A DNA stretch of 64,000 nucleotides from Agrobacterium fabrum str. C58 (GCF_000092025.1 NC_003062.2:680001-744000); one strand, 5' to 3'; counted from the stretch's first letter, positions 8,740 through 19,078 are shown. A program made the numbers and translations. Notes: generated by a model from the sequence alone, not told the origin.

Positions 8740-10572
8740 CTACAGTAAAACTTCCGTCTCGCTTTCCTCCATATCCTCTTCTTCCTCCTCCCGCTTCTCC
8801 GCCTTGTTCTTCGGCTTCATCAGCGGTTCCGGCTTCACTTCGCGCACGGGTTTGTTGTGCAGCATCTGCCGTCCGGCCGCGAGGCCTTCGACGGCCTGAA
8901 GCTCCAGTCGCTGTTCGTCGCGTTCGCGGATGTCGTCGGAAATGGCAAGTGCCCTTTCAGCGTCCATATCCAGCCCTTCCAGAATGCGCCTGCCGAACAG
9001 CAGGCCGGATTCCAGCGTCTCTCGGATTTCATATTCCACGCCCTTTTTCCTGAGGTCGAGGGAATGAATGCGGTCATAGGAGCGGGCATAGATGCGCACG
9101 CTTGGAAATTCCGACTGGATCATGTCGATGATACGGTCGGTGACCTCCTTCTTGTGGGTGCAGACCGCCACCAGATCGGCGCGTTCGATACCGGCTGCGA
9201 TCAGCACATCCTTGCGGGTGCCATCGCCGAAAAAGATGCGGAACCCGAAACGGGCGGCCTGACGCACACGGTCGGCCGAACTGTCGATGACAGTCACGTC
9301 GCGGCCGCCAGCAAGAAGGATCTGCGAGGCGATCTGGCCGAAGCGGGAAAAGCCGATCATCAGCACATCCGCACCCGCCCCGTCGAAATCCTCTTCCAGC
9401 TTGTCCTCTTCCGCATCCTCCGCGGTCAGCCGCCGCGAAATCACTGCCAGAACCGGCGTCAGCGCCATGGAGAGCGTGACGACGGCGACGAGGATCGAGG
9501 CCGTGGCCTGCGGAAACAGGCCGGACGCGGCGGCCGTGGTGAAAAGCACGAAACCGAATTCGCCGCCCTGCGCCAGAAGCAGCGCGATGCGGCTCGACGC
9601 ATAACGCGACGAACCGGCAATGCGGCAAAGACCATAGATCAGGGCCGCCTTCACCGCCATCATGACAGGCACGGCGATGAGGATGAGGACGATGTGCTCG
9701 TAGACGATATTGATATGCAGCGACATGCCGACGGCCATGAAGAACAGCGCCAGGAACAACCCGCGAAACGGCTCGATATCGGCCTCCAGCTCATGCCGGT
9801 AAGAGGATTCCGACAGCATCAGCCCTGCCAGCAGCGCACCCATGCCCATCGACAGGCCCACCATCTCCATAATGGCGGCCGCGCCGATGACGACAAAAAG
9901 GGCGGCCGCGATCATCACTTCGCGCGCACCCGTGCGGGCGATGATCTGGAACATCGGCGTCAGCAGGAAGCGTCCGGCCAGCACCATGCCTGCCACCGCA
10001 ACGACCGAGGCGACGAGATCGTAAGCCATCGAATCCGTCGGCACATCCGGCCGGTTGGAGAGAATGGTCACGAGCGCCAGAAGCGGCACGATGGCAAGAT
10101 CCTGAAACAGCAGGATCGAGAAGGAACGGTTGCCGTGGCGCGTATTCATGTCGCCGTCGTCTTCCAGAATCTGCAGCGCAAAAGCGGTGGAGGAAAGCGC
10201 AAGGCCGAAACCCGCAACCACGCTTCCCCGCGCGTCGATCAGCCCCGCCCACCAGGCAATCGCCGCCAGCGCGCTACCCGTCACCAGCACCTGCGCCAGC
10301 CCGAGGCCCAAAATATCGCGCCGCATCTGCCAGATGCGCGAGGGTTTCAGTTCCAGCCCGATGATGAAGAGCAGGAAAACCACGCCGAGTTCCGAGACAT
10401 TGAAGATGTCCTTCGCATCCGTGACGAGATGCAGGAACGGCCCGATGATGATGCCGGCCACCAGATAACCGAGCACGGTGCCAAGACCTAGCTTGCGGAA
10501 AACGGAGGCCGCGATGACCGCGCCGGCCAGAAGCAGCAATGGTTCGGAAAAGAGAGCGTCGTGCTCGGTCAT
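8740..10572 (-). CDS. Kef-type K+/H+ antiporter with TrkA-N domain
   Basis: The 610-aa protein belongs to the CPA2 monovalent cation:proton antiporters. Residues about 1-385 form 12 or so hydrophobic segments. A TrkA-N (RCK/KTN) nucleotide-binding domain starts at about 397 with VLMIGFSRFGQ, where the usual GxGxxG is GFSRFG, and has an acidic VIDSS strand end. The last 30 residues are highly charged (Glu/Lys-rich). KefB/KefC proteins export K+ during electrophile stress under glutathione control. Whether this one does so is not visible, and no KefF/G ancillary gene is adjacent. It is divergent from pmbA with a 116-bp gap. Confidence 0.85.
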   Translation of the reverse strand: MTEHDALFSEPLLLLAGAVIAASVFRKLGLGTVLGYLVAGIIIGPFLHLVTDAKDIFNVSELGVVFLLFIIGLELKPSRIWQMRRDILGLGLAQVLVTGSALAAIAWWAGLIDARGSVVAGFGLALSSTAFALQILEDDGDMNTRHGNRSFSILLFQDLAIVPLLALVTILSNRPDVPTDSMAYDLVASVVAVAGMVLAGRFLLTPMFQIIARTGAREVMIAAALFVVIGAAAIMEMVGLSMGMGALLAGLMLSESSYRHELEADIEPFRGLFLALFFMAVGMSLHINIVYEHIVLILIAVPVMMAVKAALIYGLCRIAGSSRYASSRIALLLAQGGEFGFVLFTTAAASGLFPQATASILVAVVTLSMALTPVLAVISRRLTAEDAEEDKLEEDFDGAGADVLMIGFSRFGQIASQILLAGGRDVTVIDSSADRVRQAARFGFRIFFGDGTRKDVLIAAGIERADLVAVCTHKKEVTDRIIDMIQSEFPSVRIYARSYDRIHSLDLRKKGVEYEIRETLESGLLFGRRILEGLDMDAERALAISDDIRERDEQRLELQAVEGLAAGRQMLHNKPVREVKPEPLMKPKNKAEKREEEEEDMEESETEVLL

Positions 10573-10688
10573 GCGGGCGGACTTTCAAATAGGGTGGCGA
10601 TGGAGCCGTCTGAATGGAGAAAGCGGCGTTTCGCCCTTGATGCAGGGTTGCTGGCACAATAAATGGAACAGGAATGAAAGGCCAACTC

Positions 10689-12035
10689 ATGTCCTCAGAA
10701 ATAGATTCTTCCAAACTTCTCGATCGCGCCAGCCAGCTTGTCGATCTCGCCCGTGCCGCCGGTGCGGATGAGGCGGATGCCGTTGTCGTGCGCTCCCGTT
10801 CGCAATCGGTCGGCGTGCGGCTTGGCAAGGTGGAAAGCACCGAATCCTCCGAAAGCGATGATTTTTCCCTGCGTGTCTTCGTTGGCCGCCGGGTGGCAAG
10901 CGTTTCGGCCAATCCGGGTTTTGATCTGAAGACCCTTGCCGAACGGGCCGTCGCCATGGCGAAGGTTTCCCCCGAAGACCCCTTTGCCTGCCTTGCGGAC
11001 AAGCAACGGCTGGCGACATCCTATGACGATCTCCAGCTTTTCGACGCGACGGAAGTCTCGGCGGATCAGCTTCGGGAAGCGGCACTTGCCTCGGAAGAGG
11101 CGGCGCTGGCGGTCAAGGGCGTCAGCAATTCCTCCGGTGCCGGCGCATCGAGCGGCATGGGCGGGCTCGTGCTCGTCACCTCACACGGTTTTTCCGGCAG
11201 CTATATGGGCAGCCGCTTCGGCCGCTCCGTCAGCGTCATCGCCGGCGAAGGCACGAAGATGGAGCGCGACTACGATTACGATAGCCGCCTTTATTATGCT
11301 GATCTGGATACAGCCGAAGAGATCGGTCGCCGCGCCGGGGAAAAAGTGGTGCGGCGCGTCGGCCCGCGTCAGGTCGATACCGGCAGCAATATCACTGTGG
11401 TGTTCGATCCCCGTATCGCCCGCGGTTTCGTCGGCGCCATTGCCGGTGCGATCAATGGTGCTTCGGTTGCCCGCAAGACCAGCTTCCTGCGCGACAAGAT
11501 GGGCCAGCAGATTCTGAAAAAAGGCCTTTATCTCACCGACGATCCCCAGATCGTGCGCGGCCCGTCCTCCCGTCCCTTTGACGGCGAGGGTATCAGGGGT
11601 GAGAAGATGACGATGATCGAGGATGGTGTTTTGAAACACTGGTTCCTCTCCACCTCGGCGGCGCGCGAGCTTGGCCTTGAAACCAATGGCCGCGGCGTGC
11701 GCGGCGGCACCTCGGTCTCGCCTGCCTCCACCAACCTGGCGCTGGAGCCGGGCGATCTCTCACCGGAAGAATTGCTGGTGCAGATCGGAACCGGTTTTTA
11801 CGTCACCGAACTGATTGGTCACGGCGCCAACATGCTGACAGGTGAGTATAGCTGCGGTGCCAGCGGTTTCTGGATCGAGAACGGTGAAAAATCCTTCCCC
11901 GTGTCCGAAGTCACCATCGCGTCCAACCTGAAGGACATGTTCATGCGGGTGACGCCTGCCAATGATATCGACCGCAAATATGGTGTCGCGGCACCGACGC
12001 TCGCCATCGAAGGCATGACGATCGCCGGCAAGTGA
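10689..12035 (+). CDS. pmbA: TldE/PmbA metalloprotease subunit family protein
   Basis: The 448-aa protein matches the TldE/PmbA half of the TldD/TldE protease, which in E. coli matures microcin B17 and degrades unfolded peptides. It lacks the HExxxH zinc motif that belongs to TldD, as expected for PmbA. Family landmarks are the N-terminal ADEADAVV region, FDPRIARGFVGAIAGAINGASVARKTSFL-type core segments, and the C-terminal GEYSCGASGFWIENG block. ATG at 10689 is preferred over ATG 10674 because AAAGG lies about 7 nt before it. The tldD partner is not in this window. Confidence 0.88.
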   Translation: MSSEIDSSKLLDRASQLVDLARAAGADEADAVVVRSRSQSVGVRLGKVESTESSESDDFSLRVFVGRRVASVSANPGFDLKTLAERAVAMAKVSPEDPFACLADKQRLATSYDDLQLFDATEVSADQLREAALASEEAALAVKGVSNSSGAGASSGMGGLVLVTSHGFSGSYMGSRFGRSVSVIAGEGTKMERDYDYDSRLYYADLDTAEEIGRRAGEKVVRRVGPRQVDTGSNITVVFDPRIARGFVGAIAGAINGASVARKTSFLRDKMGQQILKKGLYLTDDPQIVRGPSSRPFDGEGIRGEKMTMIEDGVLKHWFLSTSAARELGLETNGRGVRGGTSVSPASTNLALEPGDLSPEELLVQIGTGFYVTELIGHGANMLTGEYSCGASGFWIENGEKSFPVSEVTIASNLKDMFMRVTPANDIDRKYGVAAPTLAIEGMTIAGK

Positions 12036-12128
12036 TGCGGCCTGCGGGTTGTTTTCGCGGGCACTTTATGTGCAAGTGCGAAGAGAAAAACGGGCGCGCC
12101 GTTTGAGGCGCGCGGAAAAGACGGCAAA

Positions 12129-12935
12129 ATGAACGATATGGCTGAGGCCCGCTGGGCCTCCGATTTGAGGCTGGTTCTCGGAGCCGCCCGCAAGGCGGGC
12201 GAGACGGCGCTGGGTTTCTTCCGCAAGGACCCCGAGGTCTGGTGGAAGAATGGCGGGCTTTCGCCGGTCAGCGCGGCGGATTATGCCGCCAACGACATTC
12301 TCGCAACCATTCTTCGCTCCGCCCGGCCTGACTATGGCTGGCTTTCCGAGGAGACGGATGACGATACGGAGAGGCTGTCGCGCTCCACCGTCTTCGTCGT
12401 CGATCCCATTGACGGAACCCGCGCCTTCATCGGCGGTCGGGATACCTGGTGCGTCAGCGTTGCGGTGGTCCATGAGGGTCGGCCGGTCGTCGGCGTGCTC
12501 GTCGCGCCGGCGCTGGCGGAGGAGTTCACCGCGGTGGAAGGCGGCATGGCGTTGAAGAACGGAGCCGCCATCTCGGCAACCCGTGACAATGGCGGAACCT
12601 TCCATCTTGCCGCAGCGGCGGAAGCGATCGCGCACCTGCCGGAAGCGTTGCGCAACACCGTCGAGCGCATTCCGCACGTCCCTTCGCTTGCCTACCGGCT
12701 GGCGATGGTAGCGGATGGCCGCATCGATGGAACGCTGGTCAAGGCGAACTCGCATGAGTGGGATCTCGCCGCCGCCGATCTCATCCTTGAGCGGTCCGGC
12801 GGCCAGCTTGTCGGCCTCGATGGCAAACCTCTGATGTATAATCGCCGCGAGGTGAACCACCCCGCATTGTGCGCCGCAGCAGATTATGCGCTGCCTGCAC
12901 TTTTGAAAGCGTTTTCACATCTGTCTGACGGTTGA
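12129..12935 (+). CDS. Inositol monophosphatase-family phosphatase (CysQ/SuhB/HisN-like)
   Basis: The 268-aa protein has the lithium-sensitive phosphatase signatures: WLSEET (metal ligand Glu), DPIDGTRAFI (the DPxDGT metal site at about residues 95-104) and WDLAAADLI near the C terminus. These Mg2+-dependent enzymes act on inositol monophosphate, 3'-phosphoadenosine 5'-phosphate or histidinol phosphate, and the substrate cannot be fixed from motifs alone. Neighbouring DUF4170 and LPS genes lie downstream on the same strand with a 61-bp gap. The start is ATG 12129. Confidence 0.85.
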   Translation: MNDMAEARWASDLRLVLGAARKAGETALGFFRKDPEVWWKNGGLSPVSAADYAANDILATILRSARPDYGWLSEETDDDTERLSRSTVFVVDPIDGTRAFIGGRDTWCVSVAVVHEGRPVVGVLVAPALAEEFTAVEGGMALKNGAAISATRDNGGTFHLAAAAEAIAHLPEALRNTVERIPHVPSLAYRLAMVADGRIDGTLVKANSHEWDLAAADLILERSGGQLVGLDGKPLMYNRREVNHPALCAAADYALPALLKAFSHLSDG

Positions 12936-12996
12936 CGTTTGCCGGGAAATCCCGCAGATGAAGGCCTCTCTCAGCGTTTAAGAAAGAGATAAAGAC

Positions 12997-13236
12997 ATGA
13001 CGGAAACTGGCAAACCGAAACAGCTGCTGCACCTCGTCTTCGGCGGCGAACTTGAAAACCTTCAGGATGTTCAGTTCCGGGATTTGAACGCGCTCGATAT
13101 CGTCGGCATCTATCCGGATTACGCTTCCGCGCTGACCGCATGGAAGTCCAAGGCGCAGATGACGGTTGATAACGCCCATATGCGTTATTTTATCGTGCAT
13201 ATGCACCGTCTTCTCAATCCTGACGACAAAATTTGA
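12997..13236 (+). CDS. DUF4170 family small protein
   Basis: This 79-residue protein (MTETGKPKQLLHLVFGGEL...) matches the small alphaproteobacterial DUF4170 family as I recall it. It contains the conserved VFGGEL, IVGIYPDYASA and YFIVHMHRLL segments. It is soluble, with no signal peptide and no known catalytic motif. It sits between an inositol-phosphatase-type gene and waaA, and the same neighbourhood is common in rhizobia, suggesting a link to envelope or LPS genes. Its function is unknown. Confidence 0.8.
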   Translation: MTETGKPKQLLHLVFGGELENLQDVQFRDLNALDIVGIYPDYASALTAWKSKAQMTVDNAHMRYFIVHMHRLLNPDDKI

Positions 13237-13281
13237 GTCCTTTTCCCCTTGCGTTGTAATACTATTGGGTGAAGGCGGTTT

Positions 13282-13318
13282 TTCCCGTGATTCCTGCGCA
13301 AGAGGCGCAGGCCGGGAA
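13282..13318. repeat. Two-tier stem-loop downstream of the DUF4170 gene
   Basis: CCTGCGC (13293-13299) pairs with GCGCAGG (13305-13311) across a 5-nt loop. An outer arm TTCCCG (13282-13287) pairs with CGGGAA (13313-13318). No T-run follows. It could terminate the upstream mRNA or be a remnant of a palindromic intergenic element. Confidence 0.45.
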
Positions 13319-13450
13319 TAACGGAGCGAGAAAATGTGATCGCGCTTTCATTTGCCATGACAAAAAATGACGCAATTTAAGAAGAAGTAGGCGGCGACAA
13401 CAACAAGAACAGGGGCAGGCATTGCGCGGAATGATCAAGGACAGAATGTC

Positions 13451-14773
13451 ATGAGCAGCCGTCTCGCACGCTTCGCTCTTTCGGGTTACCGGATCGCCGG
13501 TATCGCCGCCTATCCCTTTGCCAGACCCTACCTTTCTTATCGGGCGGCAAAAGGCAAGGAAGACAAGCGCCGCCGGCTTGAACGTTTCGGTTACGCCAGC
13601 GCCGAGCGCCCGCGTGGCCCGCTCGTCTGGTTCCATGCTGCAAGTGTTGGCGAAACCCTTGCCCTCATCCCGCTGATCCGCGAAATCCGCAAGCGCGATA
13701 TCTTCGTGCTTCTGACCACCGGCACCGTCACCTCCGCTGAACTGACCCGCACCCGGCTTGGCGACGACGTGATCCACCAATATGTGCCGCTCGACATCAA
13801 GATCGCGGTCAACCGTTTCCTGACCTATTGGGCGCCGGATGCGGCCATAACGGCGGAATCGGAAATCTGGCCGGTGACGATGATGGAACTGGAGCGTCGG
13901 CACATCCCGCAGATAAGGGTCAATGCGCGCCTTTCCGATCGTTCCTTCGACCGCTGGAAAGCCCGCCACGACATTGCGGAATCGCTGTTTTCCAAGCTGG
14001 CGCTGGTGGTCGCGCAGTCCGATCTCGATGCCGAACGTTTCCGCGATCTCGGCTCCTGGCCGGTGGTGATTTCGGGCAACCTCAAGGGTGACACCGACCC
14101 GCCGCCCTGCGACGAGGCGCTACTGGAGAGCTATCGCAAACAGGTCGGCAATCGCAAGACATGGGCGGCGATCTCCACTTTCGACGGCGAGGAGAAGGCA
14201 GCCGCTACAGTTCACGCGGCGATCAAGTCGCGCAACGGCCAGCTGACCATCATCGTGCCGCGCCATCCTGAGCGTGGCGATGATGTGGAGGCCATGCTGA
14301 AGGGCATGAACCTTTCCGTCGCCCGCCGCAGCCGCAATGATGTGATCACCCCGGGAACCGATATTTTCCTCGGCGATTCCATCGGCGAAATGGGGCTTTA
14401 CCTGCGGCTGACCGAACTTGCCTTTGTCGGCCGCTCGCTGACGGCCGAGGGCGGGCAGAACCCGCTGGAGCCGGCCATGCTCGGCTGCGCCGTATTGTCG
14501 GGTGCCCATGTGCAGAATTTCCGCGAGGCCTATCAGAAGCTGATTCGCGCCGGCGGTGGTCGCATCATCCGTGATGTCGAGATGCTGGCCAAGGCGGTGC
14601 ATTATCTCTTGGTCAACGACAATGAGCGGTACAAGATGATCGACGCCGGCAACCGGGTCATTCAGGATATGCGCGGCGCGCTCTCCTCCACCGTCAAGGC
14701 GCTGGAGCCCTATATCAACCCGCTCACCGTTTCGGCCAAGCTGCAACCGCGGAGCGCCATCGGTTCATGGTAG
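13451..14773 (+). CDS. waaA: 3-deoxy-D-manno-octulosonic acid (Kdo) transferase
   Basis: WaaA (KdtA) transfers Kdo from CMP-Kdo to the lipid A precursor at the inner membrane. The 440-aa length and family landmarks fit a GT30 glycosyltransferase: an N-terminal membrane-associated segment (residues about 5-25), WFHAASVGE with the catalytic Glu, TTGTVTSA, AESEIWP, and the CMP-binding NPLEPAMLG near residue 340. The gene overlaps the next reading frame by 7 nt. lpxK follows two genes later, so this is a lipid A/Kdo group. Confidence 0.93.
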   Translation: MSSRLARFALSGYRIAGIAAYPFARPYLSYRAAKGKEDKRRRLERFGYASAERPRGPLVWFHAASVGETLALIPLIREIRKRDIFVLLTTGTVTSAELTRTRLGDDVIHQYVPLDIKIAVNRFLTYWAPDAAITAESEIWPVTMMELERRHIPQIRVNARLSDRSFDRWKARHDIAESLFSKLALVVAQSDLDAERFRDLGSWPVVISGNLKGDTDPPPCDEALLESYRKQVGNRKTWAAISTFDGEEKAAATVHAAIKSRNGQLTIIVPRHPERGDDVEAMLKGMNLSVARRSRNDVITPGTDIFLGDSIGEMGLYLRLTELAFVGRSLTAEGGQNPLEPAMLGCAVLSGAHVQNFREAYQKLIRAGGGRIIRDVEMLAKAVHYLLVNDNERYKMIDAGNRVIQDMRGALSSTVKALEPYINPLTVSAKLQPRSAIGSW

Positions 14774-15504
14774 CGGATATCGAACTTGATGCGGCACAGT
14801 CGATCGCCGCTGTGCTCTTCGACAAGGACGGCACGCTGTTAGGTTACGACGCGAGCTGGGGACCGGTAAACCGCGAACTCGCGTCGATTGCCGCCAAGGG
14901 TGACGCAGCACTCGCCGACCGGCTTCTCGCAGCCTGCGGCATGGACCCCGTCACCGGCCATGTGGTGCCGGACAGCCTGCTCGCCGCCGGCAACACGGCG
15001 GAAATCGCCGCCGGCCTGGTCGCCGCCGGTTCATCCTGCGATGTTGTCGAACTGACGCAACGCCTCGACCGGCTGTTCACCGAGGCCGCGGATAAATCCG
15101 TGCCGGTCACTGATCTCAAGGCCTTTTTCGCAAGGCTCAAGGCGCGCGGCTACAAGCTCGGCATCGCCTCCAGCGACAATGAAAATTCCATCCGCCAGAC
15201 GGCCATCCGCTTCGGTTTCGAAGAAGATATCGATTTTGTAGCGGGTTATGACAGCGGTTACGGCACCAAACCGCAGCCCGGCATGGTTCTCGGTTTCTGC
15301 GAGGCGATCGGTTTCCCGCCGGAACGCGTGGCTGTTGTCGGGGATAATAATCACGATCTGCACATGGCCAAAAATGCCGGCGCCGGTCTGCGGATCGCCG
15401 TTCTGACGGGGACCGGCTCGCGCGAAAGCCTTGGTGCGGATGCGCATTATTGTTTCGACGACATCACCGGACTTGAGGCCCTTTTGCCGGAACGGGCGGT
15501 CTAA
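14767..15504 (+). CDS. HAD-superfamily phosphatase (Gph-like)
   Basis: The 245-aa protein shows the four HAD motifs: FDKDGTLL (motif I nucleophile Asp), GIASSDN (motif II Ser), a Lys in GTKPQPG (motif III) and VVGDNNHDLHMA (motif IV). It is therefore a phosphatase, of the phosphoglycolate-phosphatase subgroup by length and cap position. The ATG lies inside the waaA stop region (waaA TGG TAG overlaps ATG GTA), giving a 7-nt overlap and translational coupling. A Kdo- or LPS-related substrate is possible from context but not shown. Confidence 0.85.
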   Translation: MVADIELDAAQSIAAVLFDKDGTLLGYDASWGPVNRELASIAAKGDAALADRLLAACGMDPVTGHVVPDSLLAAGNTAEIAAGLVAAGSSCDVVELTQRLDRLFTEAADKSVPVTDLKAFFARLKARGYKLGIASSDNENSIRQTAIRFGFEEDIDFVAGYDSGYGTKPQPGMVLGFCEAIGFPPERVAVVGDNNHDLHMAKNAGAGLRIAVLTGTGSRESLGADAHYCFDDITGLEALLPERAV

Positions 15505-15520
15505 GAAGAGCTCAGCTTCC

Positions 15521-15600
15521 GTCATTCCGGGCTTGTGCCGGAATCCAGCCCGCCCAAGTCCTTTGCTGAAAAAAGAGTCCTTCCCGCCGCAAGACGTGGA
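15521..15600. repeat. RIME-like palindromic intergenic element, truncated copy
   Basis: The copy starts with ATTCCGG, a 7-nt loop and CCGGAAT, then the conserved CCAGCCCGCCCAAGTCC core, and then decays. The right outer arm found in the other copies is missing. It matches the copies at 33.7 and 54.1 kb in the same orientation and the 22.5 kb copy in reverse orientation. Confidence 0.7.
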
Positions 15601-15708
15601 AAGCCGTTTATTCCATTTTTGCAATTTACGGTTTTTTCTGGCAAACAACCTCCCAGATGTGAATAGCGAACGGAATGCCGTGGGCGACGCGGCCGGGAGC
15701 AGGAATAG

Positions 15709-16755
15709 ATGGTTTCTGAAGCGCCGCCCTTCTGGTGGCAGAAAGCAGGTTGGCAGGCATGGCTCCTGTCACCTTTTTCGCTTCTTTATGGCAAGGTCGC
15801 CGGCCGGCGCATGCGCACGGCAAAACGGGCAAACGTTCCCGTTCCGGTCATCTGCATCGGCAATTTCACGGTCGGCGGGGCAGGCAAGACACCGACGGCG
15901 ATAGCCATCGCCAGAGCCGCCGTCGCACGGGGAATGAAGCCCGGCTTCCTCAGCCGCGGTTATGGCGGCACGCTTGACGTCACCACTCTTGTGGATGCGC
16001 AGCACCATCGCGCCGCCGCTGTCGGAGATGAACCTCTTCTCCTGGCGCGCGAGGCGGTAACGGTCATTTCGCGCAGACGCGTGGAGGGCGCACACCGGCT
16101 GGTAAAGGAAGGCGTCAATCTCATCATCATGGATGACGGGTTCCAGAGCGCCCGCCTGACGCTGGATTACGCGCTCGTTGTTATTGATACGGTGCGCGGC
16201 ATCGGCAATGGCCATCTCGTGCCCGGCGGCCCGGTGAGGGCGCCGCTGGCAGAACAGATGCGGCAGATGACCGGACTGCTGAAGGTCGGCAAGGGCCACG
16301 CGGCCGATCCGCTGGTGAGGCAGGCGGCAAAGGCCGCCAAACCCGTCTTCGTCGCCGCGATCATGCCGCAGGAGCCGGAGGATTTCAGGGGAAAGCGCGT
16401 GCTGGCTTTCGCCGGTATCGCCGATCCGGCGAAATTCTATCGCACCGTCGAGGCGCTTGGCGGCGACATCGTGCTGAGCCGCTCCTTTCCGGATCATCAT
16501 CATTTCAGCGATGATGAAATCGACGATCTCCTCAAGGATGCCCGCAAGGAGAATTTGCAGCTGGTGACGACCGCCAAGGATGCGGTGCGGCTCAACGGAC
16601 ATCACGGCCGGGCGGAAGAGCTGCTGTGGAACAGTCAGGTGATCGAAATCGACATGGTATTCGACGATCCCAATGCGGCCGGAACTGTTATCGAGACGGC
16701 GGTGGTGAACTGCCGCGCGCGCCTGCTGCGGGACAACGCACGGTCGTCAACTTAG
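15709..16755 (+). CDS. lpxK: Tetraacyldisaccharide 4'-kinase
   Basis: LpxK phosphorylates the 4' position of the lipid A disaccharide to give lipid IVA, at the cytoplasmic face of the inner membrane. The 348-aa protein has an N-terminal hydrophobic helix (residues about 10-30), the Walker A motif GGAGKTPTA (about 56-64) and the Walker B/catalytic DDGFQS motif. The latter is diagnostic for LpxK. It lies 204 bp downstream of the HAD gene, past the RIME-like element. Its TAG stop overlaps the TAA stop of the convergent DUF2093 gene. Confidence 0.93.
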   Translation: MVSEAPPFWWQKAGWQAWLLSPFSLLYGKVAGRRMRTAKRANVPVPVICIGNFTVGGAGKTPTAIAIARAAVARGMKPGFLSRGYGGTLDVTTLVDAQHHRAAAVGDEPLLLAREAVTVISRRRVEGAHRLVKEGVNLIIMDDGFQSARLTLDYALVVIDTVRGIGNGHLVPGGPVRAPLAEQMRQMTGLLKVGKGHAADPLVRQAAKAAKPVFVAAIMPQEPEDFRGKRVLAFAGIADPAKFYRTVEALGGDIVLSRSFPDHHHFSDDEIDDLLKDARKENLQLVTTAKDAVRLNGHHGRAEELLWNSQVIEIDMVFDDPNAAGTVIETAVVNCRARLLRDNARSST

Positions 16756-16985
16756 AGCCCGACTGAGGCCGGCAAATCGCCAGCCTTCCGCTCCGCCTCC
16801 AGCGAAGCCGCCGCGTCCACATAGGCCTCCTGACGCGCCACGCTCCAGTAGCGCAGCTCATCGAGCGGAATAGTCTTTCCCGTGACGGCGCAGAGGACAT
16901 GCGAGCCGGTCTGGACGATGCGGAAGTCCCCGTCGAGATATTCGATGACGGCGAGGCGGTTGCCGCCTCCTTCAAATCTGTTCAT
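16752..16985 (-). CDS. DUF2093 family small protein
   Basis: This 77-aa protein reads [19 protein letters not shown] at its start and contains [17 protein letters not shown] and [14 protein letters not shown] recognise this as the alphaproteobacterial DUF2093 family. The ATG at 16985 is preferred over an upstream in-frame start because family members begin at this point. It has no signal peptide. The single Cys in the VLCAVTG segment may bind metal, but no clear zinc motif is present. It converges on lpxK with a 4-nt overlap of stop codons. Its function is unknown. Confidence 0.8.
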   Translation of the reverse strand: MNRFEGGGNRLAVIEYLDGDFRIVQTGSHVLCAVTGKTIPLDELRYWSVARQEAYVDAAASLEAERKAGDLPASVGL

Positions 16986-17137
16986 CCGTTTTCGTCTCCT
17001 GCTCTGTCCTGCAAGGGCACCCAGTCCGAAACGGCGTAGCGTTTTCCTGAACAATCCGGATGCTCCAATGTCCCAAATTTATATAGCTCGGCGCGGCGCA
17101 AGGCCACCCCCGCCTGCCTTGCCATTCAATGTAGGCG

Positions 17138-18958
17138 TCAGCTGCGGCCGAAGAGCCGTTCTATATCGGAAAGTTTCAGTTCGATATAGGTCGGTCGGCC
17201 GTGATTGCATTGGCCCGAACCCGGCGTGTTTTCCATCTGCCGCAGAAGCGCGTTCATCTCCTCCGGCCGCATGCGCCGGCCGGAGCGCACCGAGCCGTGG
17301 CAGGCCATGGTCGCAGCCACATATTCCAGCTTGTTGGCAAGCGTGGAAGCGGCGTCCCATTCGGCGATCTCATCGGCTAGCTGGCGCACCAGCCCCTGCA
17401 CGTTGACTTCGCCGAGCATGGCCGGCGTTTCCCGCACCGCGATTGCGCCCGGCCCGAAACGTTCGATGACGAGGCCAAGCGCGTCGAAACCGGCTGCGTG
17501 ATCCATCAACCGGTCGCAATCTTCCTCGGGCAGGTCGATGATTTCAGGGATGAGCAGCACCTGTGAGGGCGGACGCCTCGAATGCAGGGCATTGCGCATT
17601 TCCTCGAACACCAGCCGCTCATGCGCGGCATGCTGGTCGACGATGACGAGGCCGTTTTCCGTCTGCGCGATGATGTAGTTCTCGTGCAGTTGCGCCCGTG
17701 CCGCTCCAAGCGGATAAAGCACCGGTTCCGGCGAAGGGCTCTGGGAAGCTTCATAAGCCTCGCGAGGTTCCGCCCGTGCGGTCGGCATGGTGATGTCGGA
17801 GAAGCGCGATTGCGCCGCTTCGGCAAATTGCATGTCCCCGGAAACGGCGAGCGGCCGCGACGGCGAGGTGGCGGCGGACCATGTCGCGGAGGGGGAGGGT
17901 CTTAGACCGGACGGGCTGTAGCCGGGGCGGAAGGCGTTCATCATCTGGCTGGCGCCCGTCGTTGCCGCCCTGTCGCCGTCACGCGTCAGCGCCTGGCGGA
18001 TCGCGCCGACGATCAGCCCGCGAATGAGTCCGGGATCGCGAAACCGCACGTCGGATTTCGCCGGATGCACATTTACATCAACAAAGGCAGGGTCGAGCGT
18101 GATGGACAGCACCGCGACCGGATAGCGCCCATGCGGCACGGTCTCGGCATAGGCGCCGCGAATGGCCGATAAAAGCAGCTTGTCCTGCACCGGGCGGCCA
18201 TTAACGAAGACATATTGATGCGACGAGTTGCCACGGTTGAAGGTCGGCACGCCGGCAAAGCCTGTCAGCGTCACGTCCTCGCGCCCGGCATCGATTTCGA
18301 TCGCGTTATCCTTGAACTCCGCGCCGAGAATTTGCGCCATGCGGGCAAGGTGGTCGTCGCCGGTCGAGGGAATTTCGAGCGTCGAACGGTCGGTGCCCGA
18401 GAGCACGAAGCGGATATGCGGAAAGGCGATCGCCATCCGTTTGACGACTTCGGTGATGGCGGCCGCTTCCGCCCGTTCCGTCTTCAGGAATTTCAGCCGC
18501 GCCGGTGTGGCGAAGAACAGGTCGCGCACCTCGACGATGGTGCCGGCATTCGAAGCTGCCGGTCGCACGTCAGACACCTTGCCGCCGGTAACCGAAATCA
18601 CCGAACCCTGTTCTGCCCCCTGTTGCCGGCTGGTGATCGTCAGCTTTGCGACCGAGCCGATGGAGGGCAGGGCCTCGCCGCGAAATCCGAGCGTGCGGAT
18701 GTCATCCAGCGTCGTAGAAATTTTCGAGGTGCAATGACGCCTGACCGCAAGCTCCAGATCGGCGGGTGACATGCCGGAGCCGTTATCGGTAATCCGCACC
18801 AGCCCCTTGCCACCGCCCGCCGTGGCGATCTCGATCCGCGTAGCGCCCGCGTCGATGGCGTTTTCGACAAGCTCCTTCGTGGCGCTGGACGGTCTTTCGA
18901 TGACCTCGCCGGCGGCGATCTGGTTGATGAGGGTTTCTGAAAGCTGCTTGATGGCCAT
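17138..18958 (-). CDS. mutL: DNA mismatch repair protein MutL
   Basis: MutL links mismatch recognition by MutS to strand incision. I use the ATG at 18958 (606 aa, [19 protein letters not shown]), since the longer frame adds 22 atypical residues. The GHKL ATPase domain shows NAIDAG, DNGSGM and GFRGEAL. The C-terminal domain carries a full endonuclease metal motif, DQHA-x2-E-x4-E starting at about Asp441, plus ACHGSVR and CNHGRP near the end. This protein should nick DNA itself, as in bacteria without MutH. Confidence 0.95.
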   Translation of the reverse strand: MAIKQLSETLINQIAAGEVIERPSSATKELVENAIDAGATRIEIATAGGGKGLVRITDNGSGMSPADLELAVRRHCTSKISTTLDDIRTLGFRGEALPSIGSVAKLTITSRQQGAEQGSVISVTGGKVSDVRPAASNAGTIVEVRDLFFATPARLKFLKTERAEAAAITEVVKRMAIAFPHIRFVLSGTDRSTLEIPSTGDDHLARMAQILGAEFKDNAIEIDAGREDVTLTGFAGVPTFNRGNSSHQYVFVNGRPVQDKLLLSAIRGAYAETVPHGRYPVAVLSITLDPAFVDVNVHPAKSDVRFRDPGLIRGLIVGAIRQALTRDGDRAATTGASQMMNAFRPGYSPSGLRPSPSATWSAATSPSRPLAVSGDMQFAEAAQSRFSDITMPTARAEPREAYEASQSPSPEPVLYPLGAARAQLHENYIIAQTENGLVIVDQHAAHERLVFEEMRNALHSRRPPSQVLLIPEIIDLPEEDCDRLMDHAAGFDALGLVIERFGPGAIAVRETPAMLGEVNVQGLVRQLADEIAEWDAASTLANKLEYVAATMACHGSVRSGRRMRPEEMNALLRQMENTPGSGQCNHGRPTYIELKLSDIERLFGRS

Positions 18959-19078
18959 GATCGTCATTTTCGCGGATTCGCTGCAGCTTCGAAAGCAAAA
19001 AACCGGGGTGGCGGACATTTGCACATGTTTTGCAGGTTTCCGGGCATTTGATCATTTCGGTCAAGAGACGGCTAAGCG

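Noticed and set aside
8857..10491. 544-aa open frame opposite the Kef-type antiporter
   Set aside because: The minus-strand protein has clear transporter and TrkA-N motifs; the plus-strand product is Arg/His/Asp-rich without any fold signature.
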